Part shown: piece by piece, positions 21,625 through 32,084 of the stretch
How the letters are laid out: each line of letters opens with the position of its first letter
How positions within the stretch are numbered: the stretch's first letter is position 1
Assembly: GCF_037893015.1 (NCBI RefSeq)
Contig: NC_133659.1
Location: 17,935,246-17,999,245 of the forward strand
DNA length: 64,000 bases
Origin: Macrotis lagotis
Taxonomy: Eukaryota; Chordata; Mammalia; Peramelemorphia; Peramelidae
Direction of reading: 5' to 3'
Translations under genes and position numbers: made by a program
Notes under the pieces: generated by a model
The model's database searches: none
What the model saw: only the letters and a program-made list of their open reading frames with translations
Told to the model about the DNA's origin: nothing

Positions 21625-22260
21625 ATTGAATCTCAGATCTAGAGCTGGAAGGGACCTGGGATCCTTCTAGTTAGTCTTCTCATTTTACAGATAAGGAAAC
21701 AGGCTCAAAAGAGTCTAAGTGACTTGCCCAAGGTCACACTATAAGTGGCAGAGGCCAAGCTTCTTTAGATTTTCAAAGGATCATTTATAATACATTCTGG
21801 CAATCCCTCCTTCACAGCAAATAATTGCTAGGAAATTCTTAATTTCAAACACTTCTTGGTTTTGTCTATTCCCGTGCTGTTTCAGTGAATGTCATCAAAT
21901 CCCAGAATCTTGGAGCTGAAAAGGTGTTTGGTATTAGTCTAGTTCAAACCCATTTGAAGTGAAAATACCTTGCATAAGAAGCATGGTTGTTCATATCAAA
22001 TTCATGATTGCCCTTCCTGTAACTGATAGCGATAGTAGCGCGGATAGAAGAAGAGAGCCAGAGAGTCAAAGGGACTTTAGATGACATCTAGTGCCATCTC
22101 CTAATTTATTAGTTAACTCAGTTCACAGCCATCTAGCTCAATAACTTGATGTAACTCATGAGGAAACTGAGATCCAGAAAAGTGACCTACCCCTGAGCAC
22201 AGGCAGCTTCTGAAATGGAATCTGAACCCAGGACGTGTGACTTCAGATCCTGGTCCTTTC
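21625..22260 (-). repeat. Cluster of MIR-like fragments, antisense
   Basis: Three worn antisense cores are visible: 21640-21770 ('cattttacagataaggaaac', 'gacttgcccaaggtcacact'), 21895-21980 ('cagaatcttggagctgaaaa') and 22080-22260 ('tgaggaaactgagatccaga', 'aatctgaacccaggacgtgt'). Boundaries are approximate. Confidence 0.6.
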
Positions 22261-23264
22261 CCATTCATCACATTGCCTCTTTAGTAAGTGAGACATCCAA
22301 GTACTCTTCCTCATTCTCTTCTCCCTTAGGACCAAAGCCAGCTGATGCATTTTATTCAGCATCAGCCTTGGATAAGACATTTTGGAAGAAACTAAACCCC
22401 TAACCATTGCAGTTATGTATCTCACATTATACCTTCTTTCTTTGCCCAATGACATGTCTATACCCCAGGCCATGACTACTTGGAGCTGTTATTCATTAGC
22501 ATTTTCAAACAATGGCTTTAACAGCTGTTTCTTTACTCCCCCAAACCAGCTCCCACCTTGGTCATACCACACCATCTACTCATGTCTTTTACAGACAACA
22601 AAGTTATTTATTCTTTATAGGTGGCCTGGATCCCATTCATCACAGCTTGTGTTGACCTGGGATGCTTTCCTCTTTACCTTCCCCTCACTTTTATCTTTCT
22701 TACTGAAGTTTCTTCCAGAGAGTAATGAGCTGCAAGGAGACCATTTTCCCGTCAGAGTGACATGGATACAATCAAATGGGACATGTGTCTGCTCAGTGTG
22801 GGCCTTGAGAATCCCATAGGGTGTTAAATGTGAAGAATGATTGGTCCTGCTGCCTTTGGCCACTGACAGCACTTTTGGCTTCCTCCCCTCAGCCCAGAGG
22901 GAAATCACATTTAGTCAGTTTTTAAAGCGCTTTGCAATCTGTCACAATGGAAAAGGGGCATTGCAAAGGTAATAGGGGATCAGGTATCCCTCTTTGAACA
23001 CTGAATTTAGTCTATTTCGATTTCCCAGAATCCCTACCTTTCTCTTTTTTTTCCATACAGGCTATTTTAAGCAAAAATTAATCATTGTGATGGTAAAAAT
23101 GAGAGCATTTGGTTTTCTTTGTTCCCATACAAGTTGAGTGAATATTTCTCAAAAATTTCAGTACTAAAAAAGTAGTGATCCCCCTCTATGGTCAGGTCAT
23201 GGAATGCACTCTAAAGAGGACTGTCCTTGAAAGGAGAGAACGTGTGACTGTGTCCCATCTCTCT
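22261..23264. other. Unique-looking sequence with an unsupported 145-codon open frame
   Basis: A + strand frame at 22382-22819 is open for 145 codons, the longest in the window. It has no recognisable domain, no splice-site context I trust, and overlaps open frames on the other strand. I regard it as chance. No repeat family is recognised here. Confidence 0.5.
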
Positions 23265-23380
23265 CACTGCCTGTGTGAATTGGTACCTTCAAGAACTCTG
23301 TTTACTCATCTGTAAACCAAGGGTATTGAACTACATGACCTTTAAGGTCCTTTTGAGGTCTGTATCTATGAACCTAAATT
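23265..23380 (+). repeat. MIR-like SINE, sense
   Basis: 'tctgtttactcatctgtaaa', 'gaactacatgacctttaagg' and 'tccttttgaggtctgtatct' correspond to the 3' half of a MIR-type element. Confidence 0.6.
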
Positions 23381-23829
23381 ATTTCACCCCTCTGAATCTT
23401 GGTTAACACATTTCCAAAATTGAATGGAGGGTGGTGCTACAGTTAGAACCTATTTCAAGTGAATTGAATCTCTCTTAATCAGACATTAGGATTATTATCA
23501 TCATCCTGTTTATAGAGCAAACCCTTATGGTTCTTATATAGGCCATGGGCCTTATAAGGCCATGATGTTGAACCTGTTCTCCTTTCCTGCTGTTCAAGGT
23601 CTTTGTCACTCTGAAGTAAAATAATGAATCACTACTGACAGGAAAAGATAGATAGGTGCTGCTGAAGTAGAAAAGAGGGAGGGCATTCAGTTATACAGAC
23701 AATGATATGATCAAAGATGAAAAATTAGCAATGGAAAATGACCCACCATGATAGAATTCTTGAACAACTCTGGTGTTTTCATTATCCAATGAATCCTACA
23801 AATAGATTTTAAATGAATTTTCCAAATAG
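23381..23829. other. Unassigned; contains a small palindrome
   Basis: GGCCTTATAAGGCC at 23548-23561 is a perfect 14-bp palindrome, flanked by CATG on both sides. No other feature is recognised. Confidence 0.5.
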
Positions 23830-24135
23830 AAATGTCTTTAATCATGTCTCTCTTAAATTAAAAATTTCAGTGGCTCCCTATTACCTACAAAATTAAATTG
23901 TTGTCCCTCCACTTAAGTCTCAAACCTGTCCTTTCCACTCATAAACTCTTGAGGAAATATTACAGAAGAAACCATTAGGCATTTTGTCTTCAAAAGAGGA
24001 TATTCAGATTCCACATGTCACACTTATTATGAATGTTACCATGGAAAACCCACTTAAAATTTCTGAGCCTTAGCTTGAGCATTTGTAGAATTGAAATCAC
24101 CAATTTAGATCTGTAAAGTACCTTTAAAGATAAAT
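23830..24135 (+). repeat. L2 and MIR fragments
   Basis: 'cagtggctccctattaccta' then 'caaaattaaattgttgtccc' is an L2 segment at 23845-23945. 'aaaatttctgagccttagct' followed by 'gcatttgtagaattgaaatc' at 24055-24105 is a sense MIR core. Confidence 0.55.
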
Positions 24136-24469
24136 TCTTCCTGGTACCCTTAAAAGTATCTGTCCAAGAGCATTCAGATAGTAAAATCATACAATTTGAA
24201 TATTAACCCAGATTCTTGGCTTTCAAATCAATTATTCTTTCACTTATCTTCTTCTAATTCTCTAATATTAATCTCTATAATACTTCCCTCATACGGTTGC
24301 TGTGAAAATCAAAGAGAGTCAAATCAAAAGAGGTCAAGTGATGTTGTAAAGCTAAAGATTGTTTGGGAAAATTTGTAGTGGTTACATCCCATCACTGTTC
24401 CTCACAAGTAACTTGATCAGCCACACTGCTGTCCAGACCCATTTTGTATGTTCTTTTGTATTCACTTTG
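24136..24469. other. Unassigned sequence
   Basis: No recognisable feature; the end may be 5' L2 sequence. Confidence 0.4.
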
Positions 24470-24610
24470 GATCATGCCATTTCTCTGACTTAAAATGTCC
24501 TTCCCCCAGTCCATTCCTCCAAATCCTAATCATCTTTTAAGATTTCAATTCAGACTCACTTTTCCCATGAATCTTCTCTTGCATTGATGACAAGATCCTT
24601 TCTCTGAACT
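24470..24610 (+). repeat. L2 fragment
   Basis: 'aaaatgtccttcccccagtc' and 'ttaagatttcaattcagact' match the L2 3' region. Confidence 0.6.
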
Positions 24611-24624
24611 CCTATAGCATTTAT

Positions 24625-24785
24625 TTGCAGAGTCAGCAGGATATAATTGAAAGAAGGTTGGAACTGGAGTCAGGTTTGAACTGAAATCAAGTACTAAGCC
24701 CAGGTACATTTTCGTTGTGGGTGTAGCCATCAACCACCAGCTCCGGAAGCTTCAGTTTCCTTATTTATACCTTGTATGTCCTTTG
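24625..24785 (+). repeat. MIR-like SINE, sense, worn
   Basis: 'gatataattgaaagaaggtt' and 'ggaactggagtcaggtttga' suggest a head and box-B region; the 3' part is weak. Confidence 0.4.
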
Positions 24786-25327
24786 AGGCTACTTCCTCAA
24801 TGCCCAATCACATTGGTAGTTCAAGTCCTCAGAAGGCTGTGGACAACTGTTCTGATCATGGTTCCAATGCTAACTGTTAAAAGTTGATGCTGTCTAGTAT
24901 TGGCAATCTTTAACCCCCACTAGTATCGATTATCAATCTTTTAGATTTACTTAATTTTTAAAGAGGTGTATTTACTAAAGAGGCATGGCAAGGACAATCG
25001 TTAAGCAAATATACCCTTAAACCAGGGACATACTTTTCCCTGGACACACAATATCTCCAAAGAGAGTGGAATCAGACATCGAGAAAACATTTAGGGAAAG
25101 GGTAGCTCCTGATTATTGAAAGACATTTTCTTTTAAAGTCATCTTTAGATGTAACTCTTGGCAGAGACTGGAGGGTCAGTGCTTTGTGAAAATCAGGAAG
25201 TTCCTTTTCCTTCATAGCTCAAGTTTGTCTTCAATTCATCTTTTGATTCCCATAGCAGATGCTTCTATCAGCCACTGCTGATGACATATGTTCCAAGGAA
25301 GTCAATGCTGAAAAAGAAAATAGATCA
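24786..25327. other. Unassigned sequence
   Basis: No recognisable feature. Confidence 0.5.
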
Positions 25328-25432
25328 ATAGATATTGAAAAAGATTTGAAGATTTGGACTTAGATATCTATAGATATGTAAATCGATAGGTAGATAGATT
25401 TAGATAGGTATTTACATAGATAGATAGATAGG

Positions 25433-25479
<47 letters not shown>

Positions 25480-25505
25480 GTAGATAGATGGATAGATGGA
25501 CAGAT
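25328..25505. repeat. (GATA)n microsatellite with diverged flanks
   Basis: The central 25420-25480 is nearly pure GATA; the flanks carry GATAGGTA and GATGGATA variants, as in an old expanding locus. Confidence 0.95.
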
Positions 25506-25569
25506 ATAGGCCAAAATATTGATAGCTTCACTTTTTGTAATAGCAGAGAAATGTAATCAAAATAGATAT

Positions 25570-25696
25570 TTGAGGTAGCTAGGTGGTGCAGTGGATAGAA
25601 CACTGACCCTGGAGTCAGGAGGACAGGAGTTCAAATCCAGCCTTAGACCTAGCTGTCTGACCTTGGGCAAGTCACTTAAAACCATTGCCTTAGGGA
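25570..25696 (+). repeat. WSINE1-like SINE, sense, short 3' part
   Basis: 'gaggtagctaggtggtgcag' head, 'ggagttcaaatccagcc' box B, and 'gggcaagtcacttaaaacca' tail. The usual 'cacttaataattac' segment is missing. AAAATAGATAT occurs at about 25559-25569 and 25697-25707 as a target duplication. Confidence 0.9.
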
Positions 25697-25707
25697 AAAA
25701 ATAGATA

Positions 25708-26389
25708 TATGTTTATTAGGGAATTACCAAACAAGAAATGGTAATTGAAATTATTTGAATATTTCTATGCTACTAGGAACAGTGAAAACTAGAAAACAGT
25801 ATCCCCAAAGGCAACATGTCAAAAAAACTGCTATGAAATGAGAATGGCTAAGTTGAGTACTAAATTATAGACATGAAAAAACAGTTCCTATCATTTCTTT
25901 GCAGAGGTCATGAGTTGATTAGTTTGGGTTAAATCTTGTTTATTTTTCTATTTTAATTTTTGTCATAAGAGATACCTTTCTGGGGAGATGGGATAGGTGA
26001 TAAGTAGAAGAAAACATTAAGAAATGTAGATGATGAAAGATTTCAATAAAATTCATTTTAAAAAATAAATTTCTTCCATTTCAACTGTAATACTTAATAA
26101 AGGAGAATTGTTGTTCCCTATTCTTTGTGGTTTATAGGTGATAAAACCAGAAAAATCTATATTAAATTTATTCTGGACAGTTGTGCCACTGTCAAGTAAC
26201 TTAAAGAAGAAGCTTCTCACAAGTGATCAGCATGATGGAACCATATTGGCTCATTTGTACCCTTGTGACAGCAAGATAATTCCTCTGCCCTTAAGTGCCT
26301 TAAGTGTAGTTATGAAAACTGATCCCTTCATTCCACAGGTCTTTAAAACAACAGCAGTTGCAACAAGGGGAAAAATATGAAAGAAAAGT
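25708..26389. other. Unassigned sequence
   Basis: No recognised family; moderately AT-rich. An 80-codon open frame at 26138-26380 has no recognisable domain and I do not call it. Confidence 0.45.
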
Positions 26390-26606
26390 TAAGAAATTGT
26401 GAAATGAAGGAAAAGAGAAGAAAAAAAGAAAAAGAAAAGAAAGAAGGAAAGAAAAACAAAAGAATGGAAAGGAGAGGAAGGAAGGAGGGAGAAGAAAATG
26501 GGAATGAAGGAGGGAAAAAAAGAAGGAATGGAGGGAGGGTGAAAGAAAAGAAAGAAGGGAGAGAGGAGGAAGGAGAAAGGAAACAAGGAAAGAGAGAAGA
26601 AATGAA
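26390..26606. repeat. Purine-rich (GAAA/GGAA)n tract
   Basis: About 215 bp almost purely A and G on the + strand. It generates long spurious Lys/Glu-rich and Phe/Ser/Leu-rich frames. Confidence 0.95.
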
Positions 26607-26734
26607 ATGAAGGAAAGTTCTGATAGAACATGAGAATACATGTTTGTCTTATAAGCACTCAGATAAGCTCAGGTAGAGACAATAATTTCAAATCGTGAGA
26701 CATCATCTATTAATACTTCATCATGACTAACATG

Positions 26735-26870
26735 TTTAATTTGATTCAACCAATGTTTATCCATATTAAGTATAAAGCACTGTTCTAGGCACTGTAATGG
26801 AAACAAAGATAGATAAGTGATGGTGCTTGTATGAAGAAGTATGTCATAGAGTTTATAGTCTTTTAGATAG
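26735..26870 (+). repeat. L2 fragment
   Basis: 'agcactgttctaggcactgt' followed by 'aatggaaacaaagatagata' is the L2 'caggcactgtgctaggtgct' segment in worn form. Confidence 0.55.
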
Positions 26871-27264
26871 AGTGACATGATGAGTGATGAGAAACTTGGC
26901 AAGTCGTGTTGGCCAGTGACCAACAATCTGCTAAAGGGCATCCTTTGTAGTCTGCTTCATCTTTCAGCCTGACCATTTGCTTGAGGGTGATGAGGCATGA
27001 TGATGACAGCTTGGTTACGGCTCCTATCTACAAATTCCTTAAATTCAACTAAGTTAAATACAGACTCGTTGTTAGAAATGATAGGGTTTGACAATCTCTA
27101 AGTTGTGAATAAGTGACACAGAGCTGTGATTGTTGTAGCGGAGGATGGAGATGGAGCTTCGAAGATTTGGAGACATGTGGAAACATTCATACATAAAATA
27201 AACATTTGTCCCTCCTCAGTGTGAGGCACTTTCTCTAGGCATGCAGTATGGAAAGGAGAAAAAT
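26871..27264. other. Unassigned sequence
   Basis: No recognisable feature. Confidence 0.5.
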
Positions 27265-27385
27265 GGTGCCTCTGGGCAAGTCACTTAAACCTCTTTGTGT
27301 TTCATTTTCCTCATCTGTAAAATGAGGGGTTTGGACTTGGTGGCCTCTAAGATCTCTTTCAGCTCAAAATCTCTGATCTGATGCT
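27265..27385 (+). repeat. MIR-type SINE, sense
   Basis: 'gggcaagtcacttaaacctc', 'tcctcatctgtaaaatgagg', 'ggtttggacttggtggcctc' and 'taagatctctttcagctc' form an easily recognised 3' half. Confidence 0.8.
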
Positions 27386-27399
27386 AATTGTTAGGAAGC

Positions 27400-28930
27400 T
27401 TGTCTGCCTCGTTAGCCTAAACCTGCCTCTTCACAACTGCTACCTATTACTTTTTTTCTGTCTTCTGGACCAAGCTGAACAGGGCTAATCCTGCCTCTCT
27501 ATGTTTCTATAAATAACCAAAGACATGTATCATATCCTCACTAAATCTCTTCTTCTCCTGGCAAAAGCTATTCCCATTTCTCCAGCTGCTCCTTATATGT
27601 AATGCTCTCTCGGGTCTTTAAGAATTTGCTTAACTCCTTAGTATATTCCCAAACTTTTCAGTTTCCTTCCTAAAAATGTAGTCTCCAGAACTGAACACCA
27701 AAATCCAGATGTGATCTGATGAGAGAAGAGTGTAATGGGATTACCACCTCCTTATTTCTGGACTCTGTGTCTCTTGTAATATTGCCTACAATTGCATTAG
27801 CTTTCTTATAACCACTGGTGAATTGTGTTGAGATTTCAGTCTACTAAAAATTCTGTTCAAAATAATACAGTACTTCAATATTGTACTTAGGAAGTTGATT
27901 TTTATTGTAATATATAAAATTGTAAAATGTTCCATTTTCCCCTATTGCAAGTCAGTCATGATATCATGCCAAATACTTTATGCTGGCAAGACCTATTGAA
28001 ATCCTACCTTTGCATTGTCTGTATTTTGTAGTTTTGAGCCATCTTCCCATTTGATAAAGATGCCATTGATGTCTTTACCAATTCAGTGATGGCATACAGG
28101 GCAAGGCACAGATCCCTGAGATGTGCCAACAGGCTCTTCATACACCTTGGCATTTTTTTTTCCATTGGTGCCTCCTCTTCATATCAATCTACCCTGCTGT
28201 ATTAGTTTTTATCTCATATCTCTCCATCTTTTCCATAAACAGATCATGAGTAAAATAGTCAAATATTTTCTGACAGTTAAATTCCATTTATAATTTTCAT
28301 GACCTTTCAGATTTAATAACCTTGTAAAAAAAGAAAAGTCATATTAGGTAACCAGATCTCTTGAATAAATCATACTGATTCTTTGTCATTGGCACTTACT
28401 TTACTGGAAAATCACTAGAAGAGCAATTCCAACTATAGATCTAAGATTTCATTAGTCTAGGGAACTGCTGGTTGAGGAGAGACAAGTGAGCACCTTCACT
28501 ACATATTAGAATCTGAGAGAGAAGCCTAGAGCACCAAGAGTTCAGTGCTTGTCCAAGATCACCCTGTTCATATGTGTTAGATGTGGGACTTGAGTCCAGT
28601 TGTTTCAATTCATTGTACTCCAGTATATTTCAGGTATTCACTAATGATATTTTTCGTGATTCATTCTAGAATTTTGCTAGGGTTAGAAGTCAGTCTCCAT
28701 GATCTATGAAATATGAAGTTCTTTTCTCCGTTTTGAAAAATCATGGTTTCTCTCCCATTCTCCAGGACACTGACAATATCCCAGTCTTCACATCTGCCAA
28801 TTCCCTAATTTGGTTGTGAGGGAGTTAATCCACCTAGGTCTTGTTAATCCATCAAAGGGAGCTCATTATTCATCTACTATCTTCTTATTTATCTCAAATA
28901 TCAGATATCTAGCATCAATATTTTAGGGCA
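27400..28930 (-). mobile_element. L3/CR1-type LINE, antisense, degraded
   Basis: The + strand carries the reverse complement of a CR1/L3 LINE over about 1.5 kb. In order: 'gtagtctccagaactgaaca', 'ccagatgtgatctgatgaga', 'gcattagctttcttataacc', 'ttttgagccatcttcccatt', 'ggcacagatccctgagatgt', 'atctctccatcttttccata' and 'cattctagaattttgctagg'. These keep the order of the family's C-terminal reverse-transcriptase region and 3'UTR. Many indels break the frame. CR1/L3 has long been inactive in therian mammals, so this is an old fossil. Confidence 0.75.
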
Positions 28931-29889
28931 CTTTCCAGGCCAATGATCAACAAACATGTGGAATACAATGACAAAAATTAAATAATTCTTACATAAAATC
29001 AAAGAAAAAATAAAAACCGCGTGTCTCTGGGCAGGGTTCTTCTCCTTCTCATTGGGCTCTCTATTTTCTCTATGTTTTTGTTATCTTGTGTGCTCATGTG
29101 TTCATTTGCCATGAACATTCTGTTTTTGTCTTTTCCTTCTGCTTTTGCTCCTTCATGGATCTTCTATAGATTTATATCTTTTCCCTAGACAAGTTGGTTC
29201 ATGAATTTCCTGTGCACTCACACCAGCCTTTCCTATTACTAGTAGGCATTTAATTGACCTTTGTTAATTGATTTTTGTCAGGATCTATAATTTTGGGGCG
29301 TGGAGAATTCCTAGATGTGTAAATTCTCTCTATCAATGCTGCTCATGAACTATCTTGAAATATATCATCCTTAAGTGTTGGTTCACTGCGGTTTTAAGTG
29401 GCTTGGCTAGTATCACAACAATTATGCTCAAGGGGAGAACTGAATTCAATTAATTCTAATACCAATGCCAGTTTTTAGCTAATATTTCCTTATCTCCTGA
29501 TTCATTGATTATAAGAATTCTTTCTTCTTTCATCTTCAGAATTGGAGGCTATGGAGCTGCCAACCCTTCAGGACTGATTACATTTATAGCATTCTAGTTC
29601 ACAGGATTCCATTCTTTCTTCTCTGAAATCTGTTCTCAAATCTAGGATACATCCCATGCCCTATTTAGAGTTTTTCTACTTCTTTTATCTCAAATTCTAA
29701 AGTGTTGCTACTTCTACTCCAGAAACGATTTGTGAGGAAAGACTACAGGAAGGAAGGATCTACCATAACAAACTCTGAGATTATAATGACCAAGAGAAAT
29801 GAGAATATCACGTCTCTCTTGTGTTATAAAGTCAGAAATTTTGGATCCAAAGCATTAAATGAAATGTTATACTCAATAGATTTTTTAAA
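28931..29889. other. Mostly unassigned; may include more of the L3/CR1 copy
   Basis: Pyrimidine-rich + strand with no firm match. The upstream coding part of the antisense LINE could extend into it. Confidence 0.35.
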
Positions 29890-30395
29890 TTAATTTTTAC
29901 TTTTTTTCCAATTACATGTATAGTTTTCAACATTCATTTTCTATAAGATTTTGAGTTTTACATTCTTCAACTTTCCTCCTTCTCTCCCCTTGCATGTTAA
30001 TGAGTAATCTGATATAGGTTATGCATATATAATCATGTTAAATATATTTCCATGTTAGCCTTACTGTGAAAGAAGAATTGGAACAAAAGGGGAAACACCA
30101 TGAGAAAGAAGAAAAAATCAGAAATTTACTTTTGAAAAATGAAAATAGTGTGCTTTGGGCTACATTCAGACTCCATAGTCCGTTCTCTGGATGCGGATGA
30201 CGTTTTCTATCACAAGTTTTTTAGAATTGTCTTTGATCATTATCCTGTTGAAAAGACCTAAGTCTATCAAAGTTGATCATCACACAGTGTTGCTATTATT
30301 GTGTTCGATGTTCTTCTGGTTCTGTTCACTTCATTTAAGTCTTTCCAGGTTTTTCTGAAATCCATCTGCTCATGATTTCTTACAGAACAATATAG
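29890..30395 (-). mobile_element. L1 3' end, antisense, 5'-truncated
   Basis: 'ccaattacatgtatagtttt' then 'caacattcattttctataag' begins the reverse 3' end. 'gtaatctgatataggttatg', 'cattcagactccatagtccg' and 'ttctggttctgttcacttca' follow. About 500 bp of the terminal region is present with no poly-T retained at the left. Confidence 0.88.
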
Positions 30396-30399
30396 AGTC

Positions 30400-30545
30400 A
30401 ATTGATTTGCGATTATTAGCTATGTAACTTTGTTCAAGGAACTTAACATCTCAGAACCTAAGTTCCCTCATCTGTAAAATAAAGTGGTTTGAATATATAA
30501 CCTCCAGGGTCTCCACAAACTCTGGACATAACTTTCCTATGAATC
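30400..30545 (+). repeat. MIR-type SINE, sense
   Basis: 'aacatctcagaacctaagtt', 'ccctcatctgtaaaataaag' and 'cctccagggtctccacaaac' indicate the 3' half of a MIR. Confidence 0.6.
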
Positions 30546-30810
30546 TTCCCCTGAAATCACCCAGATAAAAGAGCATGAATTTCTGACAAGCTTATAGTGA
30601 CTAGCTGGTGCGTGCCATATTTTATTTTCAATATCAGGATCTATTCTAGGTGGTAAGATATCACTTTTTTTCAGGGGTTTCACTGGAATGATTCTTGAGA
30701 GACATTCTTAAGGAGAAGAAGCAAATGAGAAGACTGACTTAACAGATGATAATAGGATCTTTTAAGAACAGAAAACTCTTTTTTTGTCAAGGTGTAGATG
30801 CCTTTCATTT

Positions 30811-30975
30811 TCTTTTTTTCTGTTTTTTTTTTCAGGTTTTTGCAAAGCAAATGGGGTTAAGTGACTTGCCCAAAGCCACACAGTTAATTATTAAGTGTCT
30901 GAGGCAGGATTTGCACTCAGGTCCTCCTGACTCCAGGGCCGGTGCTCTATCCACTGTGTCACCAAGCTGCCCCCT
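30811..30975 (-). repeat. WSINE1-like SINE, antisense, with perfect target duplication
   Basis: A T-rich tract leads into 'caggtttttgcaaagcaaat', then 'gtgacttgcccaaagccaca', and the head ends 'gtgtcaccaagctgcccc'. ATGCCTTTCATTT is repeated exactly at 30798-30810 and 30976-30988. This argues for one of the younger SINEs here. Confidence 0.95.
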
Positions 30976-30988
30976 ATGCCTTTCATTT

Positions 30989-31585
30989 CAAATAAATTGC
31001 TTTGCTACATCCTCTACAGAATCACATATGATTTTATATATTGATACTTTGATGATTTAGAATTTCACCTGTGTACATTCTACTTTCATCAATCTGCTAG
31101 AATTCTATTTTTCAAAGGAGAACATCTATTAGCTTCTTAGTTTTCTATACTATTCATTCCAATTATCATACTCTCATAGATTATCAGGGTGAGGAAAAAC
31201 TTCAAAAAACATGCAGGGAAATTTTTTCTTGGGCAGGAATCTCTCCTATATCTCCCTGAGCAATGGTCATCCTGTATTGTATGGAGACCTCCTTAGAAGT
31301 ATAGTCTACTCAGCTTAAATGACGATGCATAGTATCACTTCAGTGCTGACTTTGACTCATTTTATCACTTAGAGTTCAAAATATTTTATATTAGTTTCTA
31401 ACTTTAACTCATCTGATGACTCCATAGTTGTGCTTTATTATAGTTATGCTCCTAAGTAGGTAAGAATATGAAAGTAGAGGTCTGCCATGTAGAAAACGGT
31501 AACTTTTCATGTGATAAAAAGAGAATTAATCTGTTCCAAGGACTTATTTAATAGCTATGTGACTTATGGCAAGCAGCAACCTCTC
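30989..31585. other. Unassigned sequence
   Basis: No recognisable repeat or gene. Confidence 0.5.
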
Positions 31586-31589
31586 TGAG

Positions 31590-32060
31590 CTTTCTGAGTG
31601 ATTCTATGCAATAGAAAAATCACCAAGTTTGGAATCAGCAGAGTCGCATCACAGCTCTTGAAATTAATTTTTCTGGGGAAGAAAATTTATTTCATTTCTC
31701 TAAGCTTTGGTTTTCTCATCTTGTAAAATAGAATAATTTTAATAAGAATTACCTCACAGAGATTTTATAGACAAAAACTCTTGAAAATCCTTAAAATGTA
31801 ATAGAGTTTAGAACAGGAAGAGATCTTTGAAGTCAATCCAATCCCTTTCCACTTTGCAGTTGAGGAAACTGAGACCAAGAGAAGTTAAATGGAAATCCTG
31901 AGTTCAAATCCTACCTTAAATACTTACTAGGTCTTTGAGTTAAACAAGACTATTGCCTTATTTCAGTCTCATTTTCTTCACCTGTAAAATGGAAATATCA
32001 ATAGTAGCTACCTGATGTTGAGTTGGAGCAAATGAGATAATGTAGAAAATATTTTTCAAC
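31590..32060 (+). repeat. MIR-like fragments, sense
   Basis: Two successive worn copies: 31590-31790 ('aagctttggttttctcatct', 'agaattacctcacagagatt') and 31880-32060 ('ctgagttcaaatcctacctt', 'attttcttcacctgtaaaat', 'ggagcaaatgagataatgta'). An antisense core piece at 31840-31880 lies between them. Confidence 0.6.
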
Positions 32061-32084
32061 TTGTTTCGAATGTTATTTCATTTT

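Noticed and set aside
22382..22819. 145-codon open frame on the + strand, the longest in the window
   Set aside because: No recognisable domain or signal, overlapping open frames on the other strand, and no convincing splice context. Compatible with chance in low-stop sequence.
25420..25500. Regularly spaced GATA units considered as a CRISPR-like or satellite array
   Set aside because: Unit is four bases with no spacers; an ordinary microsatellite.
26300..26658. Three overlapping frames of 77-113 codons
   Set aside because: Produced by the purine-rich tract; Lys/Glu or Phe/Ser/Leu composition with no domain.
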